Source of the DNA: Desulfolucanica intricata
GTDB taxonomy: Bacteria > Bacillota > Desulfotomaculia > Desulfotomaculales > Desulfofarciminaceae
Assembly (NCBI RefSeq): GCF_001592105.1
Contig: NZ_BCWE01000004.1
Span: 208,731-272,730, forward strand
Reading direction: 5' to 3'
Length of the DNA: 64,000 bases
Shown piece after piece: positions 38,225-46,382 of this stretch. The position numbers and the translations under genes are program-made. Position 1 is the first letter of the stretch, and each line of letters begins with the position of its first letter. A model generated the notes under the pieces. That model had not been told where the DNA came from, ran no database searches, and saw only the letters and a program-made list of their open reading frames with translations.

Positions 38225-38761
38225 GTGGGTGATGGCAGTATGTGGAATAAAAGAACCGATATTATGGGTTCTAAAGGCCCATACCGGGAAATAATCACCA
38301 AAGCTGTTTGTGGTACTGCAAAAAAAAATCTTGTATATACCAAATTTATTAAAATAAATGAGAAACATGTTCCCGATAAAGTTCTTGGTACCTCAATTAA
38401 CAATTTTGAGCTGCTTCCGGTTGCGGCAGAGCCTTTAAGTCATAAGCAAACCGGTGTTTCTATCAGTGGTTCCTTCGAAGTAAATATATGGTACTCTTAC
38501 GATAGTGACAGGTTTACCGACCTTTCCAGGGAAACAGTAAAGTTTACTGAAGTTATTGCTCTGGAAGACTTTGACGGCCAAAGCTTAAATGAACTCGATG
38601 CGCGGGCTATGCTGATAAAGACTCCTCAATGTAAAGCGGCATCGCTTCAAAATAATAACACAGTCCGGGTTGAAATTGAACTTGGAATATATGCCGAAGT
38701 TGTCGGTGAGACAAAAATACGGGTTAGAGTTTATTCCGAAGAAGGGAATGAAGATTCATAA
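38225..38761 (+). CDS. cotE: CotE-family spore coat protein (copy 3)
   Basis: About 178 residues. YREIITKAVCGTAKKNLVY near residue 20, VNIWYSYDSDRFTDLSRE near residue 90 and YAEVVGETKIRVRVY near the C-terminus. It is closest to copy 1 in the CGTA region and to copy 2 in the C-terminal half. GGGAGG at 38212-38217 is seven bases before GTG at 38225, preferred over TTG at 38210. No SigK motif was seen directly before it, so it may be co-transcribed with the CotS-like gene. A terminator follows. Confidence 0.85.
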   Translation: MGDGSMWNKRTDIMGSKGPYREIITKAVCGTAKKNLVYTKFIKINEKHVPDKVLGTSINNFELLPVAAEPLSHKQTGVSISGSFEVNIWYSYDSDRFTDLSRETVKFTEVIALEDFDGQSLNELDARAMLIKTPQCKAASLQNNNTVRVEIELGIYAEVVGETKIRVRVYSEEGNEDS

Positions 38762-38770
38762 TTCTATAAA

Positions 38771-38802
38771 TAAGGGCAGTTTTATAATACTGCCCTTATT
38801 TA
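38771..38802 (+). terminator. Terminator after cotE copy 3
   Basis: ATAAGGGCAGT, 8-base loop, ACTGCCCTTAT, followed by TTTAT. It may serve both this gene and the convergent 81-residue gene. Confidence 0.7.
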
Positions 38803-38808
38803 TATTAA

Positions 38809-39054
38809 TTAATGATCATTATCAAATTGTAAAATTAGAATTGAGAAAGGAAGTTTCTTCTCTAAAAAGAATCTCTTTTTATTAACTTTAAAGATTTTTT
38901 CTACATCGACAAATCCTACCAGGTGAGTGCCTTTGACATTATCACGCTTAAAAGTTTCTACATCGGATACAATGCTAACTTTTTCATCTTCGATGAAATC
39001 CTTTTTCTTAAAATCTTTAAACTCCTTATAACTTTTTTCTTTTTCTTCAGCCAT
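38809..39054 (-). CDS. Small charged protein, probable spore surface component
   Basis: The 81-residue product is very rich in Lys, Glu, Asp and Phe at the N-terminus (EKSYKEFKDFKKKDFIEDEK), then has a beta-rich half (HLVGFVDVEKIFKV, PFSILILQFD). No known domain. The ATG follows AAAAAGGAGG. A SigK-like promoter at 39085-39113 suggests late mother-cell expression. It is convergent with cotE copy 3 and heads no clear operon. Confidence 0.6.
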   Translation of the reverse strand: MAEEKEKSYKEFKDFKKKDFIEDEKVSIVSDVETFKRDNVKGTHLVGFVDVEKIFKVNKKRFFLEKKLPFSILILQFDNDH

Positions 39055-39084
39055 TTAATAGGACCTCCTTTTTGTTAGTTAATT

Positions 39085-39113
39085 TATTATATTGGATGTT
39101 TTTGTAAATTGTT
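39085..39113 (-). promoter_or_regulatory. SigK-like promoter of the 81-residue gene
   Basis: On the minus strand AACA, 16 bases, AATATAATA. It differs from the consensus only in the first base of the -10 (A for C), the same change seen at 46315 and 47275. Confidence 0.5.
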
Positions 39114-39127
39114 ACAAAATATTGAAT

Positions 39128-39430
39128 CTATGATAAAATTATTTCAGCGTCAAATAATAAAAAGTTGAAGGGATTATCTCTTGTTAGCTTAATTGGTATA
39201 TGCGATAGTTCTATTAGAAATTCATTACTTCCGTACTGAAGCTTGTTTTTATAATCAGACAAATTAACTTCATAATAGTTGAATTTATCAAGGCCGGGCC
39301 CTTTTCGAACAACTTCCTCTCCATTTAAATAACCCACAAAATTATTACTGCATGCTGCACGAAAAATTATTGTACTAATTTTTTCCGGATTACTACATTT
39401 AAAAAAATTCTTAAATTGATATATCATCAT
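39128..39430 (-). CDS. Small beta-sandwich (jelly-roll-like) protein
   Basis: The 100-residue product shows the pattern FRAACSNNFVGYLNGEEVV, then YYEVNLSDYKNKL, then GSNEFLIEL, as in the jelly-roll modules found at the ends of glycoside hydrolases (strand, N-G turn, GxN strand). It has no signal peptide and no enzyme part. A weak GGGAGAG site precedes the ATG. With the CBM-like protein at 47410 it suggests sugar binding at the spore surface; this is inference. Confidence 0.5.
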   Translation of the reverse strand: MMIYQFKNFFKCSNPEKISTIIFRAACSNNFVGYLNGEEVVRKGPGLDKFNYYEVNLSDYKNKLQYGSNEFLIELSHIPIKLTRDNPFNFLLFDAEIILS

Positions 39431-39447
39431 TTATCTCTCCCAATCAA

Positions 39448-39546
39448 TTATTTGATATTCGAGTAAATAAGTTCCCGCAAGATATCTTCATTTATACCAT
39501 GAGCATAACCCTGGTTATCTCCAACAACAAAACGGAAATCTGACAT
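39448..39546 (-). CDS. 32-residue small protein
   Basis: A very short frame starting ATG at 39546 behind AAAGGGAGTGAATA, a strong ribosome binding site. The product starts MSDFRFVVGDNQGYAHGIN. It ends 17 bases before the 100-residue beta-sandwich gene, so the two are probably co-transcribed and translated in series. No homology recognised. It could be a leader peptide or the detached N-terminus of its neighbour. Confidence 0.4.
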   Translation of the reverse strand: MSDFRFVVGDNQGYAHGINEDILRELIYSNIK

Positions 39547-39632
39547 TATTCACTCCCTTTCGGCTAAATAGAAAAACATTATTTAACATTTAACTAATCC
39601 ACAGAAATAAGCAGACTATAATTTCGAAAGTA

Positions 39633-39661
39633 TAAAAAACCGGACTATGCATTAGCCCGGT
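39633..39661 (-). terminator. Terminator of the glycan operon
   Basis: On the minus strand ACCGGGCTA, 5-base loop, TAGTCCGGT, then T residues. It overlaps the last codons of the ATP-grasp gene and marks the end of the seven-gene operon. Confidence 0.75.
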
Positions 39662-40680
39662 CGGTTGATACAGTAGTTATCCCTTTCTAGTTGCAAAATT
39701 TGTTCGGTTGGTACCACGTAGTCGGAATACTGTCTGATGACGCTGCATTTAAGAATTTTTTCTTTTGGAATTTCTTCACCTAATATTTCGGCCCGGAGTA
39801 GAATTTCTGCCTCATTAACGCCTAACAGGGTACGCATACCGGTAGTACTGCTGAAGCGGGGATTAATTTCAAAGATGTAAGGCATTTTGTTCAATATACG
39901 TAATTGAAAGTTGCAGGGTCCATAGGGTTTTAAAGCCTGTGCCACTTGCTTGCAATAATCAGTGATTGCAGTGAAATCTCCGGACATTGCGGACATAGTC
40001 ATTCCGTCCTGTAAATGTCTTTTTAAAGTAATTCCGGACAGAACCCTACCTTCTGCTCCGGTGCAGATACCGGTAGTAAACTCACCTTGGTCGTTCGGTA
40101 AATATTGTTGTAGGAGGAGATCCTTTTTACCTGTGACCAGAGAACGTAGTTTAGAAAAGTTGTTTACTATATATATATTCTGTGATCCGGTTCCGCGGCG
40201 GGGCTTAACAATTATCGGGAATTCTGTTTCCTTGATAAAGGTTCCTATTTGCTCCCTGTCTTCAGGGTAACGAAGGCTTTTAGGATAATAAAAGCCGTGC
40301 TCTTTTAGAAAACTAACGGTATGCCATTTATCACTGCATATTTTTAATACCTCGGGGGAATTTGTAAATACCTTGGCACCGGTTTTCTCTTCAATTTCAG
40401 CTTTGTAGCTGCTAAAGAAATCAAGTTCCTTTGAGGAAGCTACAAAAATTGCGTGAATACCTTCTTTATTAATAATATTTATTAATTCTGTTAAATAGCG
40501 TTTTTCCTGTTGGGCCGGCGGTACTATATAGCCCAGGTGCGCCAGGTGTAAGCCCAGAGCCCAGGGATTCATATCACAGGCAACAAGTTTTAGAGCTAAA
40601 GTTGATTTTAATAAAGCTTGAATTACGGCTGTACCATAAAGGGAACCGGAGCCCGAAATTAATACATTTATTTTATTCAT
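39652..40680 (-). CDS. ATP-grasp ligase, carbamoyl-phosphate-synthase-like
   Basis: The 342-residue protein has a Rossmann-like N-terminus (VLISGSGSLYGTAVIQALL), an ATP-grasp centre (FPIIVKPRRGTGSQNIYIV near residue 154) and the metal-binding IFEINPRFSSTTGMR near residue 270. Such enzymes join a carboxylate to an amine or thiol through an acyl phosphate. In this operon it could attach an amino or carboxylic acid to an amino sugar. Last gene of the operon, overlapping wbqC-like by eight bases; its stop lies in the terminator. Confidence 0.8.
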   Translation of the reverse strand: MNKINVLISGSGSLYGTAVIQALLKSTLALKLVACDMNPWALGLHLAHLGYIVPPAQQEKRYLTELINIINKEGIHAIFVASSKELDFFSSYKAEIEEKTGAKVFTNSPEVLKICSDKWHTVSFLKEHGFYYPKSLRYPEDREQIGTFIKETEFPIIVKPRRGTGSQNIYIVNNFSKLRSLVTGKKDLLLQQYLPNDQGEFTTGICTGAEGRVLSGITLKRHLQDGMTMSAMSGDFTAITDYCKQVAQALKPYGPCNFQLRILNKMPYIFEINPRFSSTTGMRTLLGVNEAEILLRAEILGEEIPKEKILKCSVIRQYSDYVVPTEQILQLERDNYCINRPG

Positions 40681-41362
40681 AAATCACCTGTTTAGTTAGA
40701 TATTCTTTACTTTTGGGACCGCAGTTAAAAATTAAATCTACAGAGGACATGTTAGGTATAAAATCTCCCCATACTTGGGGGTAGACAGGGTGTTTAAAAT
40801 CCTGATATACCAGGCGTATGTTATTTTTTGTGAACTCTTTTTCATCATTATAAGAACGTGCTCCGGTTCCGGACAGATAAATGTCAGCACCAAAATATTT
40901 GCAGATATTTATAATCCGAGTTCCCCGTTTTCCGGTAAGTCCTGATATATCGGAAGAATACACCATTGGAGTATTAATATTTAAGATTTCACGAATTACT
41001 TGGATAATTCGAAGATTTAAATCAGCAAGTTTAACGCTGGGATTTGCATAAATAGGTAAAAAAAGATCTTTATAATTTTTCCAGTAGGGTGCACGAGTAT
41101 AACAGGCTTCTAAAGACTTCCAATGCTTATAATACCATTTGCCGTCATCAAGTGTGTTTACATCTTTAATTAAAACCTCTTTATTGGCCAGCGGGATGCT
41201 TAATAACCTGGCTCCTTGAGGTCCCTTAATTTTGTTTTTATTTGTAATTGCCCGTTTGGAGTGAATTACATCATCGAGAATTACGAACAAATCACAAGAC
41301 ATCATTTTGTGAAAATAACCTAGCCACGGCAGATAGTTAGGTTGATGGATAGCAATAATCAA
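40673..41362 (-). CDS. WbqC-family protein
   Basis: The 229-residue protein starts MIIAIHQPNYLPWLGYFHKM, the WbqC family signature, and contains VILDDVIHSKRAITNKNKIK and PIYANPSVKLADLN. WbqC genes occur in O-antigen and other glycan clusters; the biochemical role is not well known, with proposals including amidotransfer or acyl transfer to sugars. It overlaps the ATP-grasp gene and lies 30 bases after the aminotransferase gene. Confidence 0.85.
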   Translation of the reverse strand: MIIAIHQPNYLPWLGYFHKMMSCDLFVILDDVIHSKRAITNKNKIKGPQGARLLSIPLANKEVLIKDVNTLDDGKWYYKHWKSLEACYTRAPYWKNYKDLFLPIYANPSVKLADLNLRIIQVIREILNINTPMVYSSDISGLTGKRGTRIINICKYFGADIYLSGTGARSYNDEKEFTKNNIRLVYQDFKHPVYPQVWGDFIPNMSSVDLIFNCGPKSKEYLTKQVIYE

Positions 41363-41392
41363 CCGGTTTTACCCTCCTTTCACCCGGTAAGC

Positions 41393-42475
41393 TTAACGGT
41401 AATTATTTATTGTTTTTGTAATGGTTATTAAATCACTGCGGGAAAGGGCCGGGTGTACTGGGATGGAAACACATCTGCGAGCTATTTCTTCTGCCACCGG
41501 CCAACTTCCGGAACTGCCCGGGTTATTCCGGTAACACTCCTGTGCCGGTATTATAATTGGGTAGTGGATACCGTATCCAATTTCGTTAGCGGTTAAATAA
41601 TTGGTGAATTTTTCACGGTTATCTACTATGAGGGTATATTGATGATAAACATGGGTTCTGTCCGGTGGCACCTGCGGCTTTTGAATTAAGGGATTGGTTA
41701 TATTTTGATTATAGTATTGAGCGTTTTCCCTTCTTCTCTTATTAAAAGAATCTAATTTCTTTAATTGTTCGAGACCAATGGCAGCATGGATATTCGTCAT
41801 ACGGTAGTTGTAGCCCACCAGTTCGTGGTAGTAACGTTTCCGTTGGCCGTGGTTAACCAGCATTCTCATTTTTTCTTCAAGGACGGGATCATCGGTAACG
41901 ACAATGCCGCCTTCGCCTGAAGTTATATTTTTAGAGGGATAAAAGCTAAAGGCAGCCGCTTTCCCAAAAGTACCTACATTCTGTCCCCGGTAAGCAGCGC
42001 CGTGAGCCTGAGCGCAGTCTTCCAAAATAAACAGGTTATTTTTATTTGCCAATTCCATTATCGGGGACATATCCGCAGGCAGACCAAATAGATGAACTAC
42101 TAATACTGCTTTTCCTTCCGGGTGTTTTTTGATAGCTGCTTCCAGTCCGTCGGGGGAAATATTATAGGTTTTTGGATCAATATCAACGAAAATCGGAGTA
42201 GCACCGGTATATAATATCGAATTGGAAGAGGCGATAAAAGAAAAAGGAGTAGTAAATACTTTATCTCCTACGCCGATACCCATTGCTTCCATTATTACGT
42301 GCAGGGCGGTTGTACCTGAAGAAGTGGCCAGTGCATATTTAGTATTGATATAGCTTTTAAATGCCTGCTCAAATTCAAACACATAGCTGCCGGCGGCCAG
42401 CATACCACTTCTCAGAACTTCTATTACTTTAGCTTCCTCTTCATTTCCTAATAGAGGTTTTACGTGTGGAATCAA
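41393..42475 (-). CDS. DegT/DnrJ/EryC1-family sugar aminotransferase
   Basis: PLP-dependent aminotransferase of 360 residues. ATSSGTTALHVIMEAMG near residue 51, ILEDCAQAHGAAYRG near 150, and the PLP lysine in FSFYPSKNITSGEGG near 180. It transfers an amino group to a ketosugar nucleotide. Together with the Gfo/Idh oxidoreductase of this operon it could make a 3-amino sugar, as GnnA and GnnB do for some lipid A types. TTG start behind AAGGAGG, five bases downstream of the lpxC-like gene. Confidence 0.9.
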   Translation of the reverse strand: MIPHVKPLLGNEEEAKVIEVLRSGMLAAGSYVFEFEQAFKSYINTKYALATSSGTTALHVIMEAMGIGVGDKVFTTPFSFIASSNSILYTGATPIFVDIDPKTYNISPDGLEAAIKKHPEGKAVLVVHLFGLPADMSPIMELANKNNLFILEDCAQAHGAAYRGQNVGTFGKAAAFSFYPSKNITSGEGGIVVTDDPVLEEKMRMLVNHGQRKRYYHELVGYNYRMTNIHAAIGLEQLKKLDSFNKRRRENAQYYNQNITNPLIQKPQVPPDRTHVYHQYTLIVDNREKFTNYLTANEIGYGIHYPIIIPAQECYRNNPGSSGSWPVAEEIARRCVSIPVHPALSRSDLITITKTINNYR

Positions 42476-42479
42476 TTCA

Positions 42480-43325
42480 TTAGTTCCTCCTTAATCCTGC
42501 TGCATATAATTTATGACACATTTGAATGTTTATTTTGTGCCCTGTTCTAATACCAATAAAATGTCCTTTTATAGCCTGCCCCATGGTAGAAAGATCCCCT
42601 AATAGATCTAATAGTTTATGTCTGGCCGGCTCATTGTTCCATTTCAGGTTTAATGCCTTATGAGATATAACAAGACAGTCGTCCATAGCATTACCAATTA
42701 GTTTTGAAACTTGTTCATACTCGAAATCCATAATATATGAGCGGGCCGGGGCCAGTTCTTTAATGAAGTTACTACCTAGAGTTGAATTAAAATATGCCAG
42801 TTGAGTAGCTAACTGTTTTCCAGGGTAGTCAAGTAAATAAGTAAGCGAAAACTGTTGGGCAGGTAGAGCCAGTAATACACTGTCATATCGCTGTCCTTCA
42901 TAGGTAAAGGAATCAAATACCCAATGTGGTTCCTGAACGATAAAGTATTTTTTGGGGACATTCTGGCTAAACGGTTCTGCCTTTAATAGTTCTTCAACAA
43001 AACCCTGGCTGCTGAAGCTGCTGACCACCGGGATGTGTGGGCTATCTAAATGAATTCTAAGGTTATCAATGCCCAATCCGGTTATGGCTGCTAAGAGGTG
43101 TTCGGTATGTTCAATACGGATATCGTTTTTAACCAGAGAGGTCCAGCGAGAATCGGCACGTGCATATTCCGGATGGCACTTGATTTCGGGATGTCCTGGT
43201 AAATCTTCTCGAACAAATACAATACCGGAATCGGGTTGAGCCGGGTGAAAAGTTATAGTAGTGTAGCCCCGGCCCGTTATATCAATACCGCTGCACCGGC
43301 CAGGATACTTTATGGACTTTTGCAA
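42480..43325 (-). CDS. LpxC-type deacetylase in a glycan operon
   Basis: The 281-residue protein aligns by eye with LpxC over its full length. E75-H76 in IEHTEHLLAAITGLG, H236-K237 in PARHKLLDLLGDL, D240, D244, and H263 in RTGHKIN correspond to the E. coli general base, zinc ligands (H79, H238, D242) and H265, so the active site looks intact. LpxC removes acetyl from UDP-3-O-acyl-GlcNAc in lipid A synthesis. The usual MDGSAAPF loop is replaced by VSSFSSQGF, hinting at another substrate. No other lpx gene is seen, and the organism seems to lack LPS. TTG start. Confidence 0.82.
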   Translation of the reverse strand: MQKSIKYPGRCSGIDITGRGYTTITFHPAQPDSGIVFVREDLPGHPEIKCHPEYARADSRWTSLVKNDIRIEHTEHLLAAITGLGIDNLRIHLDSPHIPVVSSFSSQGFVEELLKAEPFSQNVPKKYFIVQEPHWVFDSFTYEGQRYDSVLLALPAQQFSLTYLLDYPGKQLATQLAYFNSTLGSNFIKELAPARSYIMDFEYEQVSKLIGNAMDDCLVISHKALNLKWNNEPARHKLLDLLGDLSTMGQAIKGHFIGIRTGHKINIQMCHKLYAAGLRRN

Positions 43326-43351
43326 ATTTTATCCCAACCTTTAAAATATTT

Positions 43352-44305
43352 TCAGTTCAGTTTGTTTATTATTTCAGCTGCCCGGTGACTGTAAGTATGG
43401 TTGGTGTAAACCTCCATCTGTCCTTCCAGAGCTATTTTCATTCTTTCTTCCTCATTACTCAGGTAGTGATCAATGAGTCTTAAAGTTTCATCTGCTGACC
43501 GGGAGACAATTAAGTGTTTTCCCGCTACAAAGTTTTCCAGGACAGCCCTGGTGGCGGGTGCCAAAAGGCACCCCCGGGCACCCATGATCTCAAAAGTTCG
43601 AGCTGTTAACTCTGTAGTGCTATTTTGAAAACCGAGAATAATTTTGGCTGAACTGTAAACATGATTAGTTTCTAGATAAGGTAATTTTCCCTGCAGTTGT
43701 TCCTCTTTTACTTTAAAACCAACAATATTGGGATCTAATTTATCCCAACGTTTACCCCAGATTTTCACGTTGTAGCCCTTTTCCACCAGGGGTTTTAATA
43801 AAATCCGGGCACTGTTTTTACGGTATGAGTTCCATGTTACCCCAGCGGTAGCTATTACGGCTATATCACATTGATAGGCCTTCTGAGGCATGGTAGGCCG
43901 GTGAAATTCCGGGTTGCAGGCCCAGGGAAGGTGATAGGCGTTATAGCCTTGCTCACGATAAAAGGGTAAAGAGGCCCGGTCGATGGTAAAAATGTATTCC
44001 GGGTTTGTAGCCTTAATATAGGGTAACGACCATTTTTCCGTCCAGCGCGGGTCTTCTGTTGACCAGTAGGCCTGCTTAGTTCCGTGCTTTTTAGTTAAAC
44101 GGCCTAGGATCTCCAGTTTCTCCTTAGTATGAATTTTAGTCCACCCGGCAGTAAATACCAGATCCGGTCGATATTCCTCCAGTACCCGATCCAGTTCATC
44201 CTCTCGTATATCATTTAGTATTTTTACCTGACAGCCTTGTTTCCGAAAACCTGCCGGTAGGCCCAATAAATACTGCTGGTCAGATTCAATAAAAAGGATT
44301 TTCAT
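43352..44305 (-). CDS. CgeB-like glycosyltransferase
   Basis: The 317-residue protein has a degenerate GT-B layout: MKILFIESDQQYLLGLPAGF at the start, AYWSTEDPRWTEKW near residue 79, CDIAVIATAGVTWNSYRKN near 148 and LTARTFEIMGARGCLLAP near 233. These fit the CgeB/DUF3880 group, found in Bacillus among spore-surface maturation genes. It probably adds the modified sugar made by its neighbours. The CCAGGTGATTTT site precedes the ATG. Confidence 0.82.
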   Translation of the reverse strand: MKILFIESDQQYLLGLPAGFRKQGCQVKILNDIREDELDRVLEEYRPDLVFTAGWTKIHTKEKLEILGRLTKKHGTKQAYWSTEDPRWTEKWSLPYIKATNPEYIFTIDRASLPFYREQGYNAYHLPWACNPEFHRPTMPQKAYQCDIAVIATAGVTWNSYRKNSARILLKPLVEKGYNVKIWGKRWDKLDPNIVGFKVKEEQLQGKLPYLETNHVYSSAKIILGFQNSTTELTARTFEIMGARGCLLAPATRAVLENFVAGKHLIVSRSADETLRLIDHYLSNEEERMKIALEGQMEVYTNHTYSHRAAEIINKLN

Positions 44306-44319
44306 AAAATCACCTGGCT

Positions 44320-45288
44320 TTATAAATTTAAGCGATAGGTTTCTCTCAGAACACCTCGCCCGCCAAAACTTTCTTTAAATCTAAAGAGTCCTTGGTTGAC
44401 GTATTTCCCTTTATCTTCAGTGGAGATTCCCCAGTCCAGATATTGATAACTTTTTTCGATTCCCCAATTTATTAACCTGTAAAACAGGAGGTTTAACGGT
44501 CTTAAATGTTGATAGTCATAGTTATGACAAATATAGAAGCAGTTAATTACCCGGCTATTAAGAATAAAAGTTAATACACCGGCGATCATTTCTCCCTTAT
44601 AAAAGGCTGCAAATAATTTTATGGATTGAGGATATTTTTGAGCCAGGTCAAAGATTTCCTGTAAAGTATGGGTGGGATGAGTATTGTGCTTCTGTTTAAG
44701 ATTAGTTACTAATAGCTTCCAGTAATCACTAAATTTACTGCTTTCCTCTACAGTAACACCTTGTTTCTCGGCCTTACGAATATTTCTCCGAGCACTTTCA
44801 TGCATGTATTCTGGTTTAATAGATATTTCTTTTAACGGCAGTGCAGTGGCCAATTCGGTACTGCTTATGAAAAAACCATTATACCTCAAGGCAAAGTCAA
44901 GTTCGTCACTGGGCCAGCTATAATAGATACGTGGAATTTGTTTTATCTCAATTCCTTTAAAGCTATGAGCCCGGCAGTGTTCAATCAATAAAGGTATCAG
45001 AGTTAATGCTTCGTTAGTACCGAAATTTTTATCAACAATAATTCCTCCGTGTGAGGCTCCCGGATAAGAAGAAAAAATAGTCTTTTCACCTTCCTTTTTC
45101 AAAGCGGCTGGGATTACAGCCATTATTTTATCTCGGGAGTCATAAACCATTAGAGAACAGTCCGTAAATCGCCCCGGTGGATGATAGTTTAAAAATGTAC
45201 GTTCCTGCATGAAAGTACCGTTTCTGGAGTGCTTAACAAAGTCATTCCATTGGCTGTAAAATTTATCTTTATAAACTTCTAGCTTCAT
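44320..45288 (-). CDS. FemAB/GNAT-fold acyl or aminoacyl transferase
   Basis: The 322-residue protein has a duplicated GNAT layout as in FemAB-type enzymes: FSSYPGASHGGIIVDKN in the first half, HESARRNIRKAEKQGVTVE near residue 162, FAAFYKGEMIAGVLTFI near 219 and YLDWGISTEDKGKYVNQGLF near 280. FemAB-like proteins move amino acids or acyl groups to amino groups. Here the target may be an amino sugar. 14 bases upstream of cgeB-like, 15 downstream of the Gfo/Idh gene. Confidence 0.78.
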   Translation of the reverse strand: MKLEVYKDKFYSQWNDFVKHSRNGTFMQERTFLNYHPPGRFTDCSLMVYDSRDKIMAVIPAALKKEGEKTIFSSYPGASHGGIIVDKNFGTNEALTLIPLLIEHCRAHSFKGIEIKQIPRIYYSWPSDELDFALRYNGFFISSTELATALPLKEISIKPEYMHESARRNIRKAEKQGVTVEESSKFSDYWKLLVTNLKQKHNTHPTHTLQEIFDLAQKYPQSIKLFAAFYKGEMIAGVLTFILNSRVINCFYICHNYDYQHLRPLNLLFYRLINWGIEKSYQYLDWGISTEDKGKYVNQGLFRFKESFGGRGVLRETYRLNL

Positions 45289-45303
45289 AAATAATCACCG
45301 ATT

Positions 45304-46257
45304 TCATCTAAAATAGAGTCTTACACTGTTGCTGTACAGAGATTGCTCAATTAAATCTATCACCCGCATAACCCAAGTAATATCGCGGGCGCCGGTTTTG
45401 GGTTCAGTATTAGATTTTATACAGTCGATAAAGTGCAGGCACTGGGTGGTTAAAGGTAATGTTTTTTCAAGTTTAGGCATAGTAATGTCTCCGTTATACG
45501 GGATTAACTGTAATTTGAAATCTTCTTTGGTATCATCAAGTACAGCTGTCATCCTGCCTCCGGCAACTACTGTCAGCCGTTTTTTTATAGGATACATCCA
45601 ATTAGCATGGATTTGCACAAACAAATCGTTGGGGAATCCCATAGTTATAGTTATCAAGTCGTGGATACCTTCTTGTAAATAACTCTTTCCTTGTGCGGAT
45701 ACCCACTGGGGATCCTGATTAACCAAATATCTAACTACTGAAAGATCGTGTACGGCCAGATCCCAAAGGACACTGACATCACTGCGAATTTTACCCAGAT
45801 TGGCCCGCTCCAAAATAATGTATCTTAGTTCACCCAATGCTCCCTGGTTGATGTAGTCCTGCAGTTTAACTACAGCCGGGTGGTATTCCATCAGATGACC
45901 TGCCATTAGGACAGTATTATTCTTTTGAGCTAGTTTTACAAGTTGTTTTGTATCGTGGTAGGAGAGTGTACACGGTTTTTCTACCAGTACTGCTTTGTTT
46001 TGCATTAGAAAGTTTGCTGCGATAGGGAAGTGGGTCCGGGGTGGTGAGGCAATGATTACACTTTCCACCTCGTCATTTTCCAGTAAATCCTGATAATCAG
46101 TGAATACTTTTAAATGGGGATAAAATAATTTAACTTTTTCTAAAATTTCTTCATTTGGATCGCAAATAGCTGCAATCTTTGCTTCCGGGATTGTGGTTAA
46201 GGTTTTTAAATAATTGAACCCCCAGGCACCACAGCCAATCAAACCAATTCCGATCAT
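45304..46257 (-). CDS. Gfo/Idh/MocA-family sugar oxidoreductase
   Basis: NAD(P)-dependent oxidoreductase of 317 residues. N-terminal Rossmann motif GIGLIGCGAWGFNYLKTL, ESVIIASPPRTHFPIA near residue 67, and the family signature AVLVEKPCTLS near residue 88. Members oxidise sugar nucleotides at C3. First gene of the seven-gene operon, behind GAGGGGATTTGAGAA and a SigK-like promoter at 46315-46343. With the DegT enzyme it matches the GnnA/GnnB pair in type. Confidence 0.88.
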   Translation of the reverse strand: MIGIGLIGCGAWGFNYLKTLTTIPEAKIAAICDPNEEILEKVKLFYPHLKVFTDYQDLLENDEVESVIIASPPRTHFPIAANFLMQNKAVLVEKPCTLSYHDTKQLVKLAQKNNTVLMAGHLMEYHPAVVKLQDYINQGALGELRYIILERANLGKIRSDVSVLWDLAVHDLSVVRYLVNQDPQWVSAQGKSYLQEGIHDLITITMGFPNDLFVQIHANWMYPIKKRLTVVAGGRMTAVLDDTKEDFKLQLIPYNGDITMPKLEKTLPLTTQCLHFIDCIKSNTEPKTGARDITWVMRVIDLIEQSLYSNSVRLYFR

Positions 46258-46314
46258 TTCTCAAATCCCCTCTAATTAAAAGATGATTAGACCTACAGGT
46301 AGTAGGCTTTAAAG

Positions 46315-46343
46315 TATCGTATTCAAATTGATAGTTAACTGTG
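46315..46343 (-). promoter_or_regulatory. SigK-like promoter of the glycan operon
   Basis: On the minus strand CACA, 16 bases, AATACGATA. One mismatch from the SigK consensus (A for C at the first -10 base). Located 58-86 bases before the Gfo/Idh start codon. Confidence 0.5.
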
Positions 46344-46382
46344 CATAAGGTTTTTGAGAAAATGTCGGAATTTATGGAAGTA

